The notes beneath the pieces were generated by a model that saw only the letters and a program-made list of their open reading frames with translations, had not been told where the DNA came from and searched no databases. Shown piece by piece: positions 46,001 through 58,439 of a DNA stretch of 64,000 nucleotides. Source of the stretch: Polytrichum commune (lineage: Eukaryota > Streptophyta > Polytrichopsida > Polytrichales > Polytrichaceae); assembly GCA_950295325.1 (NCBI GenBank), contig OX485806.1:50651169-50715168 (forward strand), in the 5' to 3' direction. Both the position numbers and the translations under genes were made by a program. Within the stretch, counting starts at the first letter, position 1. Each line of letters starts with the position of its first letter.

Positions 46001-47127
46001 ATATTGACTATACGGATTCATTTTGTAGTTTATTATTTGAATATGATGACTATGCTCAATAATATTTTATTTTATTTTATTTAAATATAATGACTAAATC
46101 TAATCATATTATGGAGTAAAATGTTTGAAAATGGTGACTCACGGGGAGGTCACTTCATTGTCAAGTTGACACCACGTGCGGACAAAGTTTGCTACCCCTA
46201 TATTACATGCCATATATAATTTTAAAATTTATGATATTTTTTCTACATATACATAACCATTGATAGTATCTTTTGTATATTTTTTGAAATTTTTAGTAAT
46301 TTTTAGTAATTGTTTTAGTTCAATTTTGTGTCATTCTAGTTAGAAATGGTATGTTTTATGAAAAAAACAAATCATCAAATTTAGTTAAAGCTTTTAACTA
46401 TGTCATAGGTATTGTGTATATCTACTCATGAAAAAAAAGTTGATAAAAGTTTGACCCATTTTGGTGGTGCAACTTACCAAAAGAAGATTTTTTTTGGTTG
46501 CACGTGGTGTTCAAATTGACAATGGAGTGATCTACCCATGTGATGACTATCCTTAATTATCTTATTCATATGAATAGCATAATTATCGTGAATATAAATT
46601 TCAATCTTTTAATATATTATTTATAGTTATATAAAATGACTACATTTAGTCATCAAAATTGAAATGCTTATTACTAGACCAAAATAATGACTAACCCATC
46701 AAAATATGAAACGCCAAAGATGATTCATTTTAACAAACATTCATGTATCATATGATTATTTTTAGTTACAACATGACTAATAATAGTCGTTAATGAATGA
46801 ATGTACTTGTCATATGACTACACGTAGTGGAAATTATGTTGTCATATAAATACAAAACATGATTAATTCTAGTCAAAGGACAAAACTATACATGATTAAA
46901 TATAATAAAAAATGACAAAGGGTCGAGGGGCAGCCTAAAACGAGGTCCCTAAACCCCATGGGAAACAAAAGTTATCCGATATGACCGTAGTCATTTTGTT
47001 TGGAGCAACTAGTCCGACATGATCAGGTTGAGGACTAAAAATAATGCTAGTCATCACTGTATTTTCTTACCTATATTAGTCATAAACCCCAATCATTTTT
47101 ATGTGTTTTCCTTGTAGTGCATAGATA
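43057..47127 (+). mobile_element. Second CACTA element (3' part), split by a solo LTR
   Basis: The 3' terminus CCTTGTAGTG lies at 47118-47127, and its reverse complement (CACTACAAGGAAAACACATA) shares the start and a downstream TGATTGGGG..TATGACT with the end of the first CACTA. TATGACTAA/TTAGTCAT words are dense at 43200-43340, 45960-46140 and 46570-47100. Two exon-like pieces with splice sites lie in the same direction: 43057-43173 (PRKEDLCIIGSGDDHKNG then WDEDHPPPPNQRHAAK|gtgcgt) and 45685-45770 (VQRSNDDEYNFVRIVELDNP then HIKKIGK|gtaagg). The encoded protein was not recognised. The left end was not found. Confidence 0.55.
43595..45533 (-). mobile_element. Solo LTR (TGTGAGCC family), minus orientation, with exact TSD
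   Basis: On the minus strand it runs from TGTGAGCCCAATTATGTGCC (45533) to ...GGGCTGACA (43595), 1939 bp. It is flanked on both sides by CCACC (43590-43594 and 45534-45538), a perfect 5 bp duplication. The 3' box CCACCCGGACTACAAACGCA lies just inside the end. There is no internal region. It landed inside the second CACTA element. Confidence 0.85.
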
Positions 47128-50100
47128 AACGTTGTGAGCTTCGTAGGTTGAGCTTTTCAAATGGGGCACGGGTTAATGGGCATGATAATGGATACACTAA
47201 AGCCAATTGCAATCAAAACATTGATAACATTGGTTAGCAAATCCCTACTAGGGTGTCCACATACACTTTGTTCTCAATATATTGATGAAGTTCAAAACCA
47301 TTTCACATAACTTTTATGGGATTATTAATCCCCCAATCTATGCCTAAGATCAATATGTTTCTCATAGATTTAGAGCCCAATGTAGAGATATTCATCTTTA
47401 AGGAACATAGATTAATATGACAAATATGCTTAATCTAGGCAATCATTCATGCCAAGTTGTCTTAGTTGGATACTTGAAGCAGCCCCTTGCAAGGGGAATT
47501 GGATTGACACAAATAAGGTTGAAAATAGATTGGAATCGTGTTATTTGCCAAATACATTTGCCTAATCACCATGATTGGATCAACAAATAATAAATTTGTG
47601 TTTATTAAATTATTTGAAATAAAAAATAGTAATTTTGGCATTGCAAATGTCTTTGCATCTAATATACCTAGCCAAAAAAAACCTGATATGGCATGAAATG
47701 GTAGACTCTCTACCACATGTTTGTACCTTGGTTATCAGAAAAAACTTTTGCATGTTAGCAAAGATGGAATATAGGTCACAAAATTATGTGAATGTCATAT
47801 ATTTTTGCGAAAGGTTTTGTTGGAACTCGATAGTAAACAATCTCCACGTACATGACATTTTTGTGCATGAAAAAAACTCCAAAAAATCTTGGGACAACCT
47901 TCAAGTTTATATGGAAAGATGCATAGCTCATTTAGATAGAATTTACACTCCCAAGATTTATTAAAAAATCAAAATATGCATTAAAAAATCATTTTCATTG
48001 TCAAAGAGAGGGTTTTGGTGGTTTTTTGTTCAAAATACACAACCAAAATTTATTTCTTTATGCATTTTTCATCATGGTTGCCATTGGCCAAATCACAGTG
48101 GATGATTGTAATGGAAAATAATTCTTTTAGTGATAGTGGAATAAATGCCAAATAGATTGGTCAAGCTGACATTTGGTGGAAATAATTATATAAAAATGTT
48201 CATTTCAATAATCATGAACCAACAATTGCAATTTCAATGCATTATTTCTTATAGAGAGAAGATATCTTGTGTGAATAAACCATATAACACCTTATGTATG
48301 TAGAAATCAAGACCAAAAGTTGTAAAGAGGAACATGACCAAGGAATTGAATAAGTAGGCCCCAAAAAAACATGATCTCATTGGATAACATAATTAAGGGA
48401 AATAAACTTAAAAACTTTAGAAACAACCCATAACATTAGGATTGCCAATAACAAGTTGGAGATCAAAGAGAGTGACATGGAACATTCATGAACATTGAGA
48501 ACATGAGGTTGCTTATTGGAGAGATTTTAAGAATGGTTAGAGAAATTGCAACTAAAAATAATATAAGTTGAGTAGATAAGAATTTACCTTGTTGTTGATG
48601 TTTCCGTAAATGGACATAACCACCTCAACCACTTTTGAATGAATGTGATGATGGGTTATGTAATAAAATGACACATCAATGCATATGCCATGTGTAGCGC
48701 AAAACATATCTCAAAAATAACATAGTCAATATCTTTTATATTATTTTGTAAGAAAATTAATTTGAACATTTAGATATAGGAAGAAGTAGTGTAAAATTGT
48801 TGAATCAAACAAATTCAAAATCCTATTCATTATATAAAGAAGGCATAATGAGAACCTAAATACCTCATTTGGCATCAAACAATTTAAAGTAAAAATCTCA
48901 AAGACTCGTTGAGGGCATGTTTGAAGATTTTTGACAAGCCTTTCAAGACCTTTTTGAAGGCATTAAGCTTTAGACTTGTATTATTTTAAGGTGTTCAACT
49001 TGAAAATATTAAAATGATTTAGAATATCTATGAGCATCCTAAAATTGAGAAGTCATAATGAAGACATTTAAAAAGCATTGATTTATTTAAATTTGGAAAT
49101 GTATTAGGAGAACATTAAAAAAAATGCAGATTCAAAATACTTGGAGGCATCGAGGATCAGATTTCCACGACTCAAGCATCTTCTAGGTCAAGGCGCCATG
49201 CGAAGACAATTATCCAATACTTGAGGACCTTAAAAATGAATGAAGTAGGCATGTGAGCACTTGACAATACGGACGGTCAAACATCATAATAGTTTGGCCA
49301 AGGGGGTTGCGGTTTTGTTACCTCCAAAGAATATCTTTCTAGGAGGTGATGGGATGTAGCGATAAAAAAGGGATTACCAAGGCTAAGAGGGTTAATGAGT
49401 TATACAAAGGCAACACACCATAGTAATAGGGGTCCCACATTTATTAATCCGTAGCCATGGAATGCAATTGGAATTATAATTTTATAGGATGGTGTTGGAT
49501 GATGCTTACATGGCGTGTCCACAACACTAACTTTGGTTGTACCTATGCATACACATAAGAAACAATTCCACCTTCGTTGGGATCCAAACCCTCCTTGGGT
49601 TCCGGTTGCCTTCATTGTCCTTGCCAACGGACCACCCTTGCTTTTGATCAGCTTGTTGCCTCTCGTCTTAGTCAACTCACGGGCCTTTTGCTTTAGTCAA
49701 TTTGTCGCCTTCTTGTTCCGGTTGATTAGCTTCCCATTTTTCTCTATCAACCCGTTGCCCTCGCACTCCACTGGATTTGTCATTCTCGCTTTCAATTGCA
49801 AAACCTCATCCAATTTGCAATTTTGATCAATCCTACTGTTTTTCACACTTTGGTTAAGTCAACCTTAGCCTCTCGGTCTAATTGCAAAGCCTAAAAAAAT
49901 ATAATTTTTACTAATCCTACCCTCTCTCACACTTTGCCCAAATCATGCCAAGTTCCTTGGCTTAATTAAAAAACTTAACCAAATTGTGATTTTGATTAAT
50001 CCTACCTTCTCTCACACTCTGCCTAGATTAAGCTCTACCCTAATTCACATACAAACATGCCCAAAACTCAAGAATTATCAACCATTCACTAATCCATGTT

Positions 50101-51227
50101 GTTTACGCAAAGAATCAAACTTATGGTAATACCCTTAACTGACTACTAACTATATCACTAAAATACCTCAGTCAGTTAGATTTGTCAAAACACTTAAAAC
50201 AAATATTAAAGGTATAGAAAATACCACCAAATATCACCTAAATCATGCTACCATGATTTGTGAACTATCTAGATGGTTAACAACGCTTTACAAACTCCAA
50301 TGTACATTAAAAATACAATTGTGAGCTTAACATGTTTTCAAGATCTTTTTGAAAAATTAACCTCAAGAATAATGAAATATTGTTGGGGTCAAGGTGACAC
50401 ACACTATTAAATAGGGCAATGATGCACATGGGGAGATTTGGTGTGATTGAAATTTCAAAATTCAATATTGTCATCATTGTCAATTCAATATACCTAAATT
50501 TGAACTTTCAGAATATTTAAGATATCATAGGATTAAAAAAATTTAACTTAATAAATTCCAATATTGATCATTAGACATATCTAGCCAAAACTTACAATAA
50601 AACATATTTCATCATATTACGTTAAATATACATTGGCAATTCAAACTTGAGTGAAATCTACTCAAGTACATTGAGTTCTAAATGAGAAGTTTAAATGCCT
50701 ACTTTTGACTCCAAGTTGTTGGATATTTTTTCAAGTATGGAATTAACTGAAGCGTCACTCTTGTATTTCTAACAACTATCTGAGAACAAATATAGGGTCC
50801 ACTTTAAAGTTGCAACCTACAAATTATAAAATTTGTATGTCTAAAAGAATCAAGTTATATAATGAACTCCTCAGTATTAATTAATTAAGGCTTTTACTAA
50901 TTGATCATGTTAGAGATTTTTTTAAACTAACATATCATAAGGTTCAGTAGGGTGGAGAATCAAAATAATATATATTTGGGCCCCACACCTTAGGAATACC
51001 CTATGCTATTTGCCTAATGAGAATGATCTTTATCCCCTCATGCCAAAGAATGATACTAGTTTCATTTATTACACTCAATATTTTATCCATAGAAGGAAAC
51101 CTTGAAGGAAGGGGGAATGACTATTTGAAACCCTGATGGGGGCTCATTTTCACCCCAATTCACTCATGTGTTGTGTGGTTAACAAAGGTGTGTGAGTTCA
51201 TCGGGGTGCAAATGTTTTGAATATGGC
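47128..51227. other. AT-rich intergenic region, nothing recognised
   Basis: Open frames such as 47635-47964 and 49515-49826 show no family motifs. The last five bases before 51228 are ATGGC, the presumed left target-site duplication of the gypsy element; its partner lies beyond the window. Confidence 0.35.
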
Positions 51228-52170
51228 TGTGAGCCCAAATTGGTGCCCACATGTGTTCTCAATCCCAAAAAACCATTAGAACTTAGGCTTTGGTATTTAT
51301 TCAGTCATTAAAAAAGATAAAAAGAGTGAAGCTTTTATGTTTAAATTAGAGTGAGGTTAAAGACTTGAATTGGTTTAACTAGGAGTCGAGGCTTGTGTGG
51401 TTAAAATTATGATTCGTAGATGGTTGTTAAGGCTTAGGTGGGGCTTGAGTGTAAAACAAGTAGCTGTTTTTGGGTGCGTGGGCGTTCGTTTTAAGCCTTG
51501 AGTGGGTTCATCGAAGGAGTGAGGTTGTTACCACGGTTGGGTAAGGCACTGAATTCCCGAATCTGGGAAAGGGGGGTCCCCTGATTCGGTTCGAAGAGAG
51601 TCTCGCAAGAGAGAGGCACCCCGGCGAAGTGTGGATAGGAGGACGGATGTGAAACCCTGTTTGGTCGAAGGGGAGAGCTCGGAATCATCGAACTGAGGGG
51701 AGTGAGTCCCTCGGTCTGTTTCTATTGGGGATGGAGGATGATGGTGGTAGAGGCGAAGGAATGCAGTTGGGCGACGGAGCGTTGCCAAAATTCTTATGGA
51801 TTGCGCCGAGCAGTAATGGGTGATAAGGTATATCATCGAGCGGGGAAGATGGGTGGAGATGTTGGTCCAGCAAGAGTCTAAGGGAGAGAGAATCTCCTGC
51901 GAGGAGGGATTCCAAATGGCCATGGCGAGCTGCTGGAATGGAGCTCAAGGCTTCAGAGACTACGGAAGGGCGCAAAATCTCAGCATGGCATCATTGCTGC
52001 CAACCGTCAAAAAACTTCACTTGCCGAGACTTGCTAAGTTTGGTATTACTGACAGTTGGAGGTGTTGGGTGCAGTAGACCAAGGCTATCACCGAATGAGA
52101 AGAGGAGGATTTACTGCCGAACCGGGGAAGGGTCGAAGGTAACCAGGGAGTGATTCAATTGACACATACT

Positions 52171-52362
52171 TATTGGAAGGTAGTGTTAGGTTGCATCGGT
52201 GACATTGTCCCATATGGGTTGTCACGGCTGGTCCTAACCTACACATATAAATAAAGAAATAAGGGGAGGAGCTCATCACTCTCTCCATTGTATGCAATCC
52301 TTGTGTGTTGTGTTCTACCTTTCTACGTTGATGTCTTTGCTTTCTCCTCTCACATCCCAATA
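52171..52362 (+). repeat. Copia 5' LTR
   Basis: The 192 bp run from TATTGGAAGGTAGTG to ATCCCAATA. A TATAAATAA at ~52244 may serve as the promoter's TATA box. Confidence 0.95.
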
Positions 52363-52376
52363 GGTTATGGGCCCAC
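52363..52376 (+). other. Copia primer-binding site matching the anticodon arm of initiator tRNA-Met
   Basis: GGTTATGGGCCCAC begins right after the LTR. It is the exact complement of GTGGGCCCATAACC in the anticodon arm of plant initiator tRNA-Met, not of its 3' end (which would give TGGTATCAGAGC). This is the half-tRNA priming arrangement known from Drosophila copia. Confidence 0.7.
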
Positions 52377-52620
52377 TTTGCTTTAGAGCTTAGAGATCAA
52401 CTTAGGAAGAGGTAGGAGAGAGCCGGATCTGATCGGAGGCGATTTGAAGGTGTTTCAAGCTTTTGGTGGAGTTTTGGAGTTTTGGAGCACTTTTGGAGCG
52501 CCTTGGAGCATTCTTGGACACTTGGACCAGCGTGGAGGACACCTTAGGTTGAGGTTCATTGTATCTTGAGTGTTTATGTGAGATCGATTCGCATTTTGAG
52601 GGTTTGAGGTGATTAGAGTT

Positions 52621-53660
52621 CCGAAAGGCTTAGTTGTGGCTTTTTGATGGTTATGTAGTTATTAAGCTTAGTTTTGGAGTGGAAAGGTGCTGACTTGAGA
52701 GATCCATCCATTCTATGCTTACTTTGAGGTGTTTTGAGTTCCAAAAGGCTTAGTTGTGGCTTTTTGATGGTTATGTAGTTATTAAGCTTAGTTTTGGAGT
52801 GGAAAGGTGCTGACTTGAGAGATCCATCCATTCTATGCTTACTTTGAGGTGTTTTGAGTTCCAAAAGGCTTAGGTGTGGCTTTTTGATGGTTATGTAGTT
52901 ATTAAGCTTAGTTTTGGAGTGGAAAGGTGCTGACTTGAGAGATCCATCCATTCTATGCTTACTTTGAGGTGTTTTGAGTTCCAAAAGGCTTAGGTGTGGC
53001 TTTTTGATGGTTATGTAGTTATTAAGCTTAGTTTTGGAGTGGAAAGGTGCTGACTTGAGAGATTCATCCATTCTATGCTTACTTTGAGGTGTTTTGAGTT
53101 CCAAAAGGCTTAGTTGTGGCTTTTTGATGGTTATGTAGTTATTAAGCTTAGTTTTGGAGTGGAAAGGTGCTGATTTGAGAGATCCATCCATTCTATGCTT
53201 ACTTTGAGGTGTTTTGAGTTCCAAAAGGCTTAGTTGTGGCTTTTTGATGGTTATGTAGTTATTAAGCTTAGTTTTGGAGTGGAAAGGTGCTGACTTGAGA
53301 GATCCATCCATTCTATGCTTACTTTGAGGTGTTTTGAGTTCCAAAAGGCTTAGTTGTGGCTTTTTGATGGTTATATAGTTATTAAGCTTAGTTTTGGAGT
53401 GGAAAGGTGCTGACTTGAGAGATCCATCCATTCTATGCTTACTTTGAGGTGTTTTGAGTTCCAAAAGGCTTAAATATGGCTTTTTGATGGTTATGTAGTT
53501 ATTAAGCTTAGTTTTGGAGTGGAAAGGTGCTGACTTGAGAGATCCATCCATTTTATGCTTACTTTGAGGTGTTTTGAGTTCCAAAAGGCTTAGTTGTGGC
53601 TTTTTTGATGGTTATATAGTTATTTGGCTTAGCTTTGGAGTGGAAAGGTGCTGACTTGAG
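52621..53660 (+). repeat. 120 bp tandem array in the Copia leader, eight full copies plus a partial
   Basis: Units start at 52621, 52741, 52861, 52981, 53101, 53221, 53341, 53461 and 53581, with exact 120 bp spacing and only a few point differences per copy. The last unit carries an extra T and stops after ~80 bp. Because 120 is divisible by three, the minus strand shows a 323-codon open frame of 40-residue repeats (LELKTPQSKHRMDGSLKSAP...), which is most likely a by-product. The array fills most of the leader before gag. Confidence 0.95.
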
Positions 53661-53774
53661 TGTGTGAGAACCTTGAATTAATTCCAAAGTTTAAAATCAT
53701 TTTCTAAACTTCCTTGAGGGTTTCTAAGCCCTTGTACTACATTGAGTGAGTGGGAGCTTGCATTCGGTTTGAAA

Positions 53775-56700
53775 ATGGCTTCTAGGGAAAACGATGGACT
53801 TATATCGGTTGACAAGTTCGGTGGCGAGAACTTCAACCTCTATAAGTTCAAATTGGAGATGGCCATGTCCACCAAAGATCTTTGGGAGATCGTGGATGGT
53901 TCGGAGTTGCCACCACCTTCTACGGCGAGCGACGAAGTCAAGAAGGCGTACGAGCGACGATGCAAGAAAGCCTTCGCCATCATTGCCATGAGTTTGGTGG
54001 ACAAGGAGTTGGCGCACATCAAAGGATGCAAGGGACCCGCGGAAGCGTGGAAGACCTTGTGCAACATCCACGAAACCAAAAGCTTGTCCAACATCTTGTT
54101 CATAAGGCGCAAGTTCTTCACCATCAAGATGGACGAGGGCGACGACATCCTCACGCACATCAACAAGGTAAAATCTCTTGCGGACCAACTCACATGCTTG
54201 GAGGTGCCTATGAAGGACGAGGACGTGGTCATGACCTTGCTCGATAGCCTACCACCCTCGTTCGAGCATTTGATCACCGCATTGGAGACGCGCCCCATTT
54301 CGGAGCTCAAGTTGGACTTCATCACCGCACGTCTCATGCACGAGGTGTCCAAGAGGAAGGAAAAGGAGCCTCAAGGCGACGATGCGGCCATGTTGTCCCG
54401 CCAACATCGAGCGTTCGACAACAACGAGAGGCGCGGCGACGGCCCGAGGTGCTACAATTGTGGTAAGTTGGGCCACATTGCTCGTAATTGTCGAATGAAA
54501 CGCAAGGCGAACGCAAACATGGCAAGGGCGAGTGATGATTTTGCATTTGTAGCGAGAGATGGGGCGTCTAAAATGTCCGCCACTAGATGGATCGTGGATT
54601 CGGGGGCCTCGCAACACATGACACCACATAAGCATTTTTTTGACACTTACGAACCCGTCACGGGTCGCAAAGTGTTTATGGGTGATAACGGCATGGTAGA
54701 TGCCGTAGGCAAAGGCTCCATACTAGTGGAAACACGCGTGAAAGGCCGTGTGCGGAGCATTAGAATGCACGACGTGCTTCATGTGCCGAAAATGCATTCC
54801 AAGTTGCTTTCGGTGAGCAAGCTCATTTCGAGGGGTTTGAAAGTGCATTTCAACTCGTTGGGATGCGTGGTGAGGGCGAGCAATGGCGAGATGTTGGGCG
54901 TGGCGTCGTTGGAGTCCAATTTGTACCAATTGGACACCAACGTGTTGAATGGGGCCGAAACGAGTTCTTTGGCGCATTCCGAGGCCAACTCGCATCCTTT
55001 GGAGCTTTGGCACAAGAGGTTGGGGCATCTCAACGCCAATAGCGTGAAAATGCTCCAAAGCATGGTGAGCGGGATGGACGCGGGAGCGGCGCAAGGCGAC
55101 GTGCATTCCTTCGCATGCGAAGGATGTGTGGAGGGCAAACAAGCGAGGCGACCATTCCCCACGGACGGAGGCACCCACGCCACCAAGATCTTGGAGCTCG
55201 TGCATTCCAACGTGTGCGGGCCGATGAAAACGGCATCCATTGGAGGTGCAAGGTATTTTCTCACCTTCATTGACGATTTCTCACGCAAGATTTGGGTGTA
55301 CGTGCTCAAGTCCAAGAAGGAGGTGTTGGCAAGGTTCAAAGAATGGAAAACCTTGGTGGAGAGGCAATCGGAGCACGTAGTGAAGGTTCTTAGGTCGGAT
55401 AACGGGGGGGAATACATTTCAAAGGCATTTGATGATTTCTTGAACAAACATGGCATTGCACGGCAAACCTCCTCACCTTACACGCCGCAACAAAACGGCG
55501 TGGCGGAGCGAGCCAACCGGACCATTGTGGAGATGGCACGGTCCATGATTCATGCCCAACGCCTCGGCCATGAATTTTGGGCGGAGGCGGTGTGCAATGC
55601 GGCGTACGTACGCAACCGGTGTCCGACCAAGGCGGTTGAAGGAATGACACCCGAGGAAGCGTGGAGCGGGAGGATGCCGCACGTGTCGCACATGCGGGTG
55701 TTCGGATGTGTGGCTTACGCGAAGGTGCCGGATCAAAGGCGAACGAAGTTGGATGCGAAGGGCGTCAAGTGTTTGTTCCTCGGATATTGCGAAGGCACCA
55801 AGGCGTATCGGCTCATGTGCTTGGAGACGAAGAAAATCATCAAGAGTCCGGATGTGGTGTTTTTCGAAGACAAAACGCATTTGGAGGATTGTCCAAGTGG
55901 GAGAGTTGATGAAGTACCGACGGTGAAGGTGGACATATCTCCCAAATCGGAAGCGGAGGAGTTGGAGGCGAGCGGCGACGTTTCGGAGCCGGACGAGGAG
56001 GAGCCGAACATTGAGGACGAGTCGGAGGCCGAAGTACCGGCCGCGAAATCCACTCGTAGCGCAGAGGCATCGAAACTTAACGCCGGTAAGAAAACCGCAA
56101 CCAAACCACCTCCACCACCGCAAGATGGGAATGAGACCATAGGCAATTCTAGGTATCCGGATAGGCCACGCAAACCTCTTGGGGAATGGTGGAAGAACCA
56201 CATTCCGCAACCCGAAGACGATGAGCACGCAAACATAGCAATGGTTGGGGAACCTAGAAACTTGAGAGAAGCATTTGAATCGAGTGATGCGAGCGAGTGG
56301 GAGTCGGCTATGCAAGAGGAGTACGAATCTCTCATAGCCAACGCCACGTGGGAGTTGGTTCCATTGCCGAAGGGCCGCAAGGCCGTGAAATGCAAGTGGA
56401 TGTTTCGCACGAAGAAGGATGCCAACGGTATGGTAGTTCGGTTTAAAGCGAGGTTGGTGGCCAAGGGGTGCTCGCAAGTGGAAGGTGTGGATTTCGGCGA
56501 GACTTTCGCACCCGTGGCCAAATTCAACACCATTAGGGTCATCCTCGCAATGGCGGCGGCCATGGGCTTGGAGATACACCAAATGGACGTCAAGACCGCA
56601 TTCTTGAACAGCGAATTGCACGTGGTCATCTACATGGAGCAACCGGAGGGGTTTGTGCAAAAAGGACGAGAGCACCTCGTATGCAAGTTGGGGAAATCGC

Positions 56701-57839
56701 TCTACGGATTAAAGCAATCCGGACGAGCGTGGTACGAGTGCATTCACATATTCTTTGTGAACAAAGGCTTTACGAGGAGCCATGCGGACCACTCGTTGTA
56801 CGTGTTACAAACTTGCCACTACATTGTGATCGTAATCATATATGTAGACGACCTCATCATCTTGGCAAGCAACGTGGACGTGATCAACGAGTTGAAATCT
56901 AGCCTCAAGAAGGAGTTCGAGATGAGCGACCTCGGCGAGTTGCATTTCTTCCTCGGAGTCCATTTCGAGCGAGATAGGAAGACGCGCACCATCACCATAC
57001 ATCAACGAAGCTACATCGAAACCATTTTGGAGCGATTCGGCATGAGTGATTGCAAGCCCATCTCAACCCCGCTCGACACCAAGACCTCATTGGCAAAGCT
57101 TTCGGAGGAGGAATACGAGAAGCATTCACACGAAATGAAGGACATTCCGTACCAAAGGGCGGTGGGGTCGTTGATGTACGCAATGGTGGCCACAAGACCG
57201 GACCTCGCATTCGCGGTAAGCGTGGTAAGTCGGTTTATGTCGGAACCGGGTCCGATGCATTGGATGGCCATGAAACGAATTATGTGATACTTGAAAGGCA
57301 CCATTGATATGAGGTTGCGCATCGGAGGACAACACATAAACCTTAAAGGTTATTCGGACGCGGATTGGGCCGGCGATGTGGAAAACCGAAGGTCTACCTT
57401 CGGATACGTTTTCTTCGTTGGAGACGGGGCCGTGACGTGGAATAGCAAATGACAACTAACGGTGGCTCAATCCACAATGGAGGCGGAGTACATGGCCATG
57501 AACCGATGCACGAGGGAGGCCATTTGGCTAAGGCAACTAATGGAGGATGTAGGTTGTGCACAAGAGGAGGCGACAACCATGATGTGCGACAACCAAGGTT
57601 CTATGGCATTAGCTAAGAACCCAACCAACCATGATAGGTCAAAACATATAGATGTGCAACATCATTTTATTAGAGAGAAAATTGAAAACAATGTTGTAGA
57701 GCTAGAATATTGTCCAACGCAATATATGGTAGCGGATATTCTTACAAAGGCTTTAGCGAGGGATAGGCATGAGATGTTAAGTGAAATAATGGGGTTGGAG
57801 TACAATGCCACCTCGCAAAGTGGGAGTATTGGAAGGTAG
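53775..57839 (+). pseudogene. Copia gag-pol polyprotein with two nonsense codons and an integrase active-site change
   Basis: From the ATG at 53775 the frame has gag (UBN2-like, residues ~10-190), zinc knuckle CYNCGKLGHIARNC (226-239), protease WIVDSGASQHMT (Asp275), pre-integrase HKRLGHLN and CEGCVEGK, an integrase core with RSDNGGEY and NGVAERANR, RT motifs KARLVAKG, QMDVKTAFLN and YVDD (1023-1026), and RNase H YSDADWAGD, MEAEYMA, DNQGSMALAKNP. TGA stops replace Arg at codons 1171 (57285) and 1226 (57450), both fitting CGA to TGA. The first catalytic Asp of integrase is Asn (LVHSNVCGP, codon 479 at 55209). The total would be 1354 residues. An upstream in-frame ATG at 53742 is possible, but MASRENDG fits family starts. 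Confidence 0.93.
57817..57826 (+). other. Copia polypurine tract
   Basis: AAAGTGGGAG lies directly before the 3' LTR and is the usual primer for plus-strand synthesis. Confidence 0.8.
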
Positions 57840-58017
57840 TGTTAGGTTGCATCGGTGACATTGTCCCATATGGGTTGTCACGGCTGGTCCTAACCTACAC
57901 ATATAAATAAAGAAATAAGGGAGAAGCTCATCACTCTCTCCATTGTATGCAATCCTTGTGTGTTGTGTTCTACCTTTCTACGCTGATGTCTTTGCTTTCT
58001 CCTCTCATTTCCCAATA
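57827..58017 (+). repeat. Copia 3' LTR
   Basis: The 191 bp run from TATTGGAAGG to TTCCCAATA. They differ from the 5' copy at four bases and one indel. ATACT follows. Confidence 0.95.
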
Positions 58018-58439
58018 ATACTAGCCTTCATGTCTTTATTAGTGTAGAATTTAGTGATTTTAGTGTGTGGCAGTAATTAAGGATTGAGCTAAATGCCGAT
58101 TAGGTGAGTGGATGGAATGCCTAATGAGCATGGGCTACCAATGGTGTAATGAGGTGTTGCTTGAAGGCCATTATGAAATAATTTAGGCTTGTTGATAATT
58201 TCACTATTGTAGGTAGAAGCATGTGAGTGGGTGTGATGCCTATTGAGGATGAGTAAAGTATTTCTAAATACTTGTCACTTCATGCTCTTTGAAGAAAAAA
58301 TTGTGTGTTCAATATTTGTGTTATTGGAGTAACTGGAGCTCAAGTCCAAGGGTTGAGTGACATCAAGCAAGGACATGTGAGCCACTAGCTCTCACCCGGA
58401 CTACGACGCACAGGGGTGGGGGTTTGTAGCTGACATAAA

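Larger units (their letters stand above)
52171..58017 (+). mobile_element. Copia LTR retrotransposon, 5847 bp, nested in a gypsy LTR
   Basis: It has two LTRs of 192 and 191 bp, about 97% identical (four substitutions and one indel), a tRNA primer site directly after the 5' LTR, a polypurine tract AAAGTGGGAG before the 3' LTR, and a single gag-pol frame in Copia order (integrase before reverse transcriptase). It is flanked by ATACT on both sides (52166-52170 and 58018-58022). The LTRs begin TATTGG and end CCAATA rather than TG...CA. Confidence 0.95.
51228..58435 (+). repeat. 5' LTR of the gypsy element, interrupted by Copia
   Basis: The LTR sequence occupies 51228-52170 and 58018 (or 58023)-58435. 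The usual 3' box appears as CTCACCCGGACTACGACGCA at 58391-58410. Confidence 0.8.

Noticed and set aside
52613-53584. 323-codon minus-strand ORF of 40-residue repeats
   Set aside because: It is the antisense of the 120 bp tandem array. It is open only because the period is divisible by three and the unit lacks stops on that strand. Nothing points to a gene.
52621-53660. CRISPR array
   Set aside because: The repeat unit is contiguous and 120 bp long, with no alternating unique spacers, and it lies in a plant retrotransposon leader.
55733-56629. 298-codon minus-strand ORF
   Set aside because: It is another shadow frame of the same Copia coding region, with no protein-like motifs.
55473-56675. 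400-codon minus-strand ORF
   Set aside because: It is a shadow of the Copia gag-pol frame, which has clear domains in order on the plus strand.
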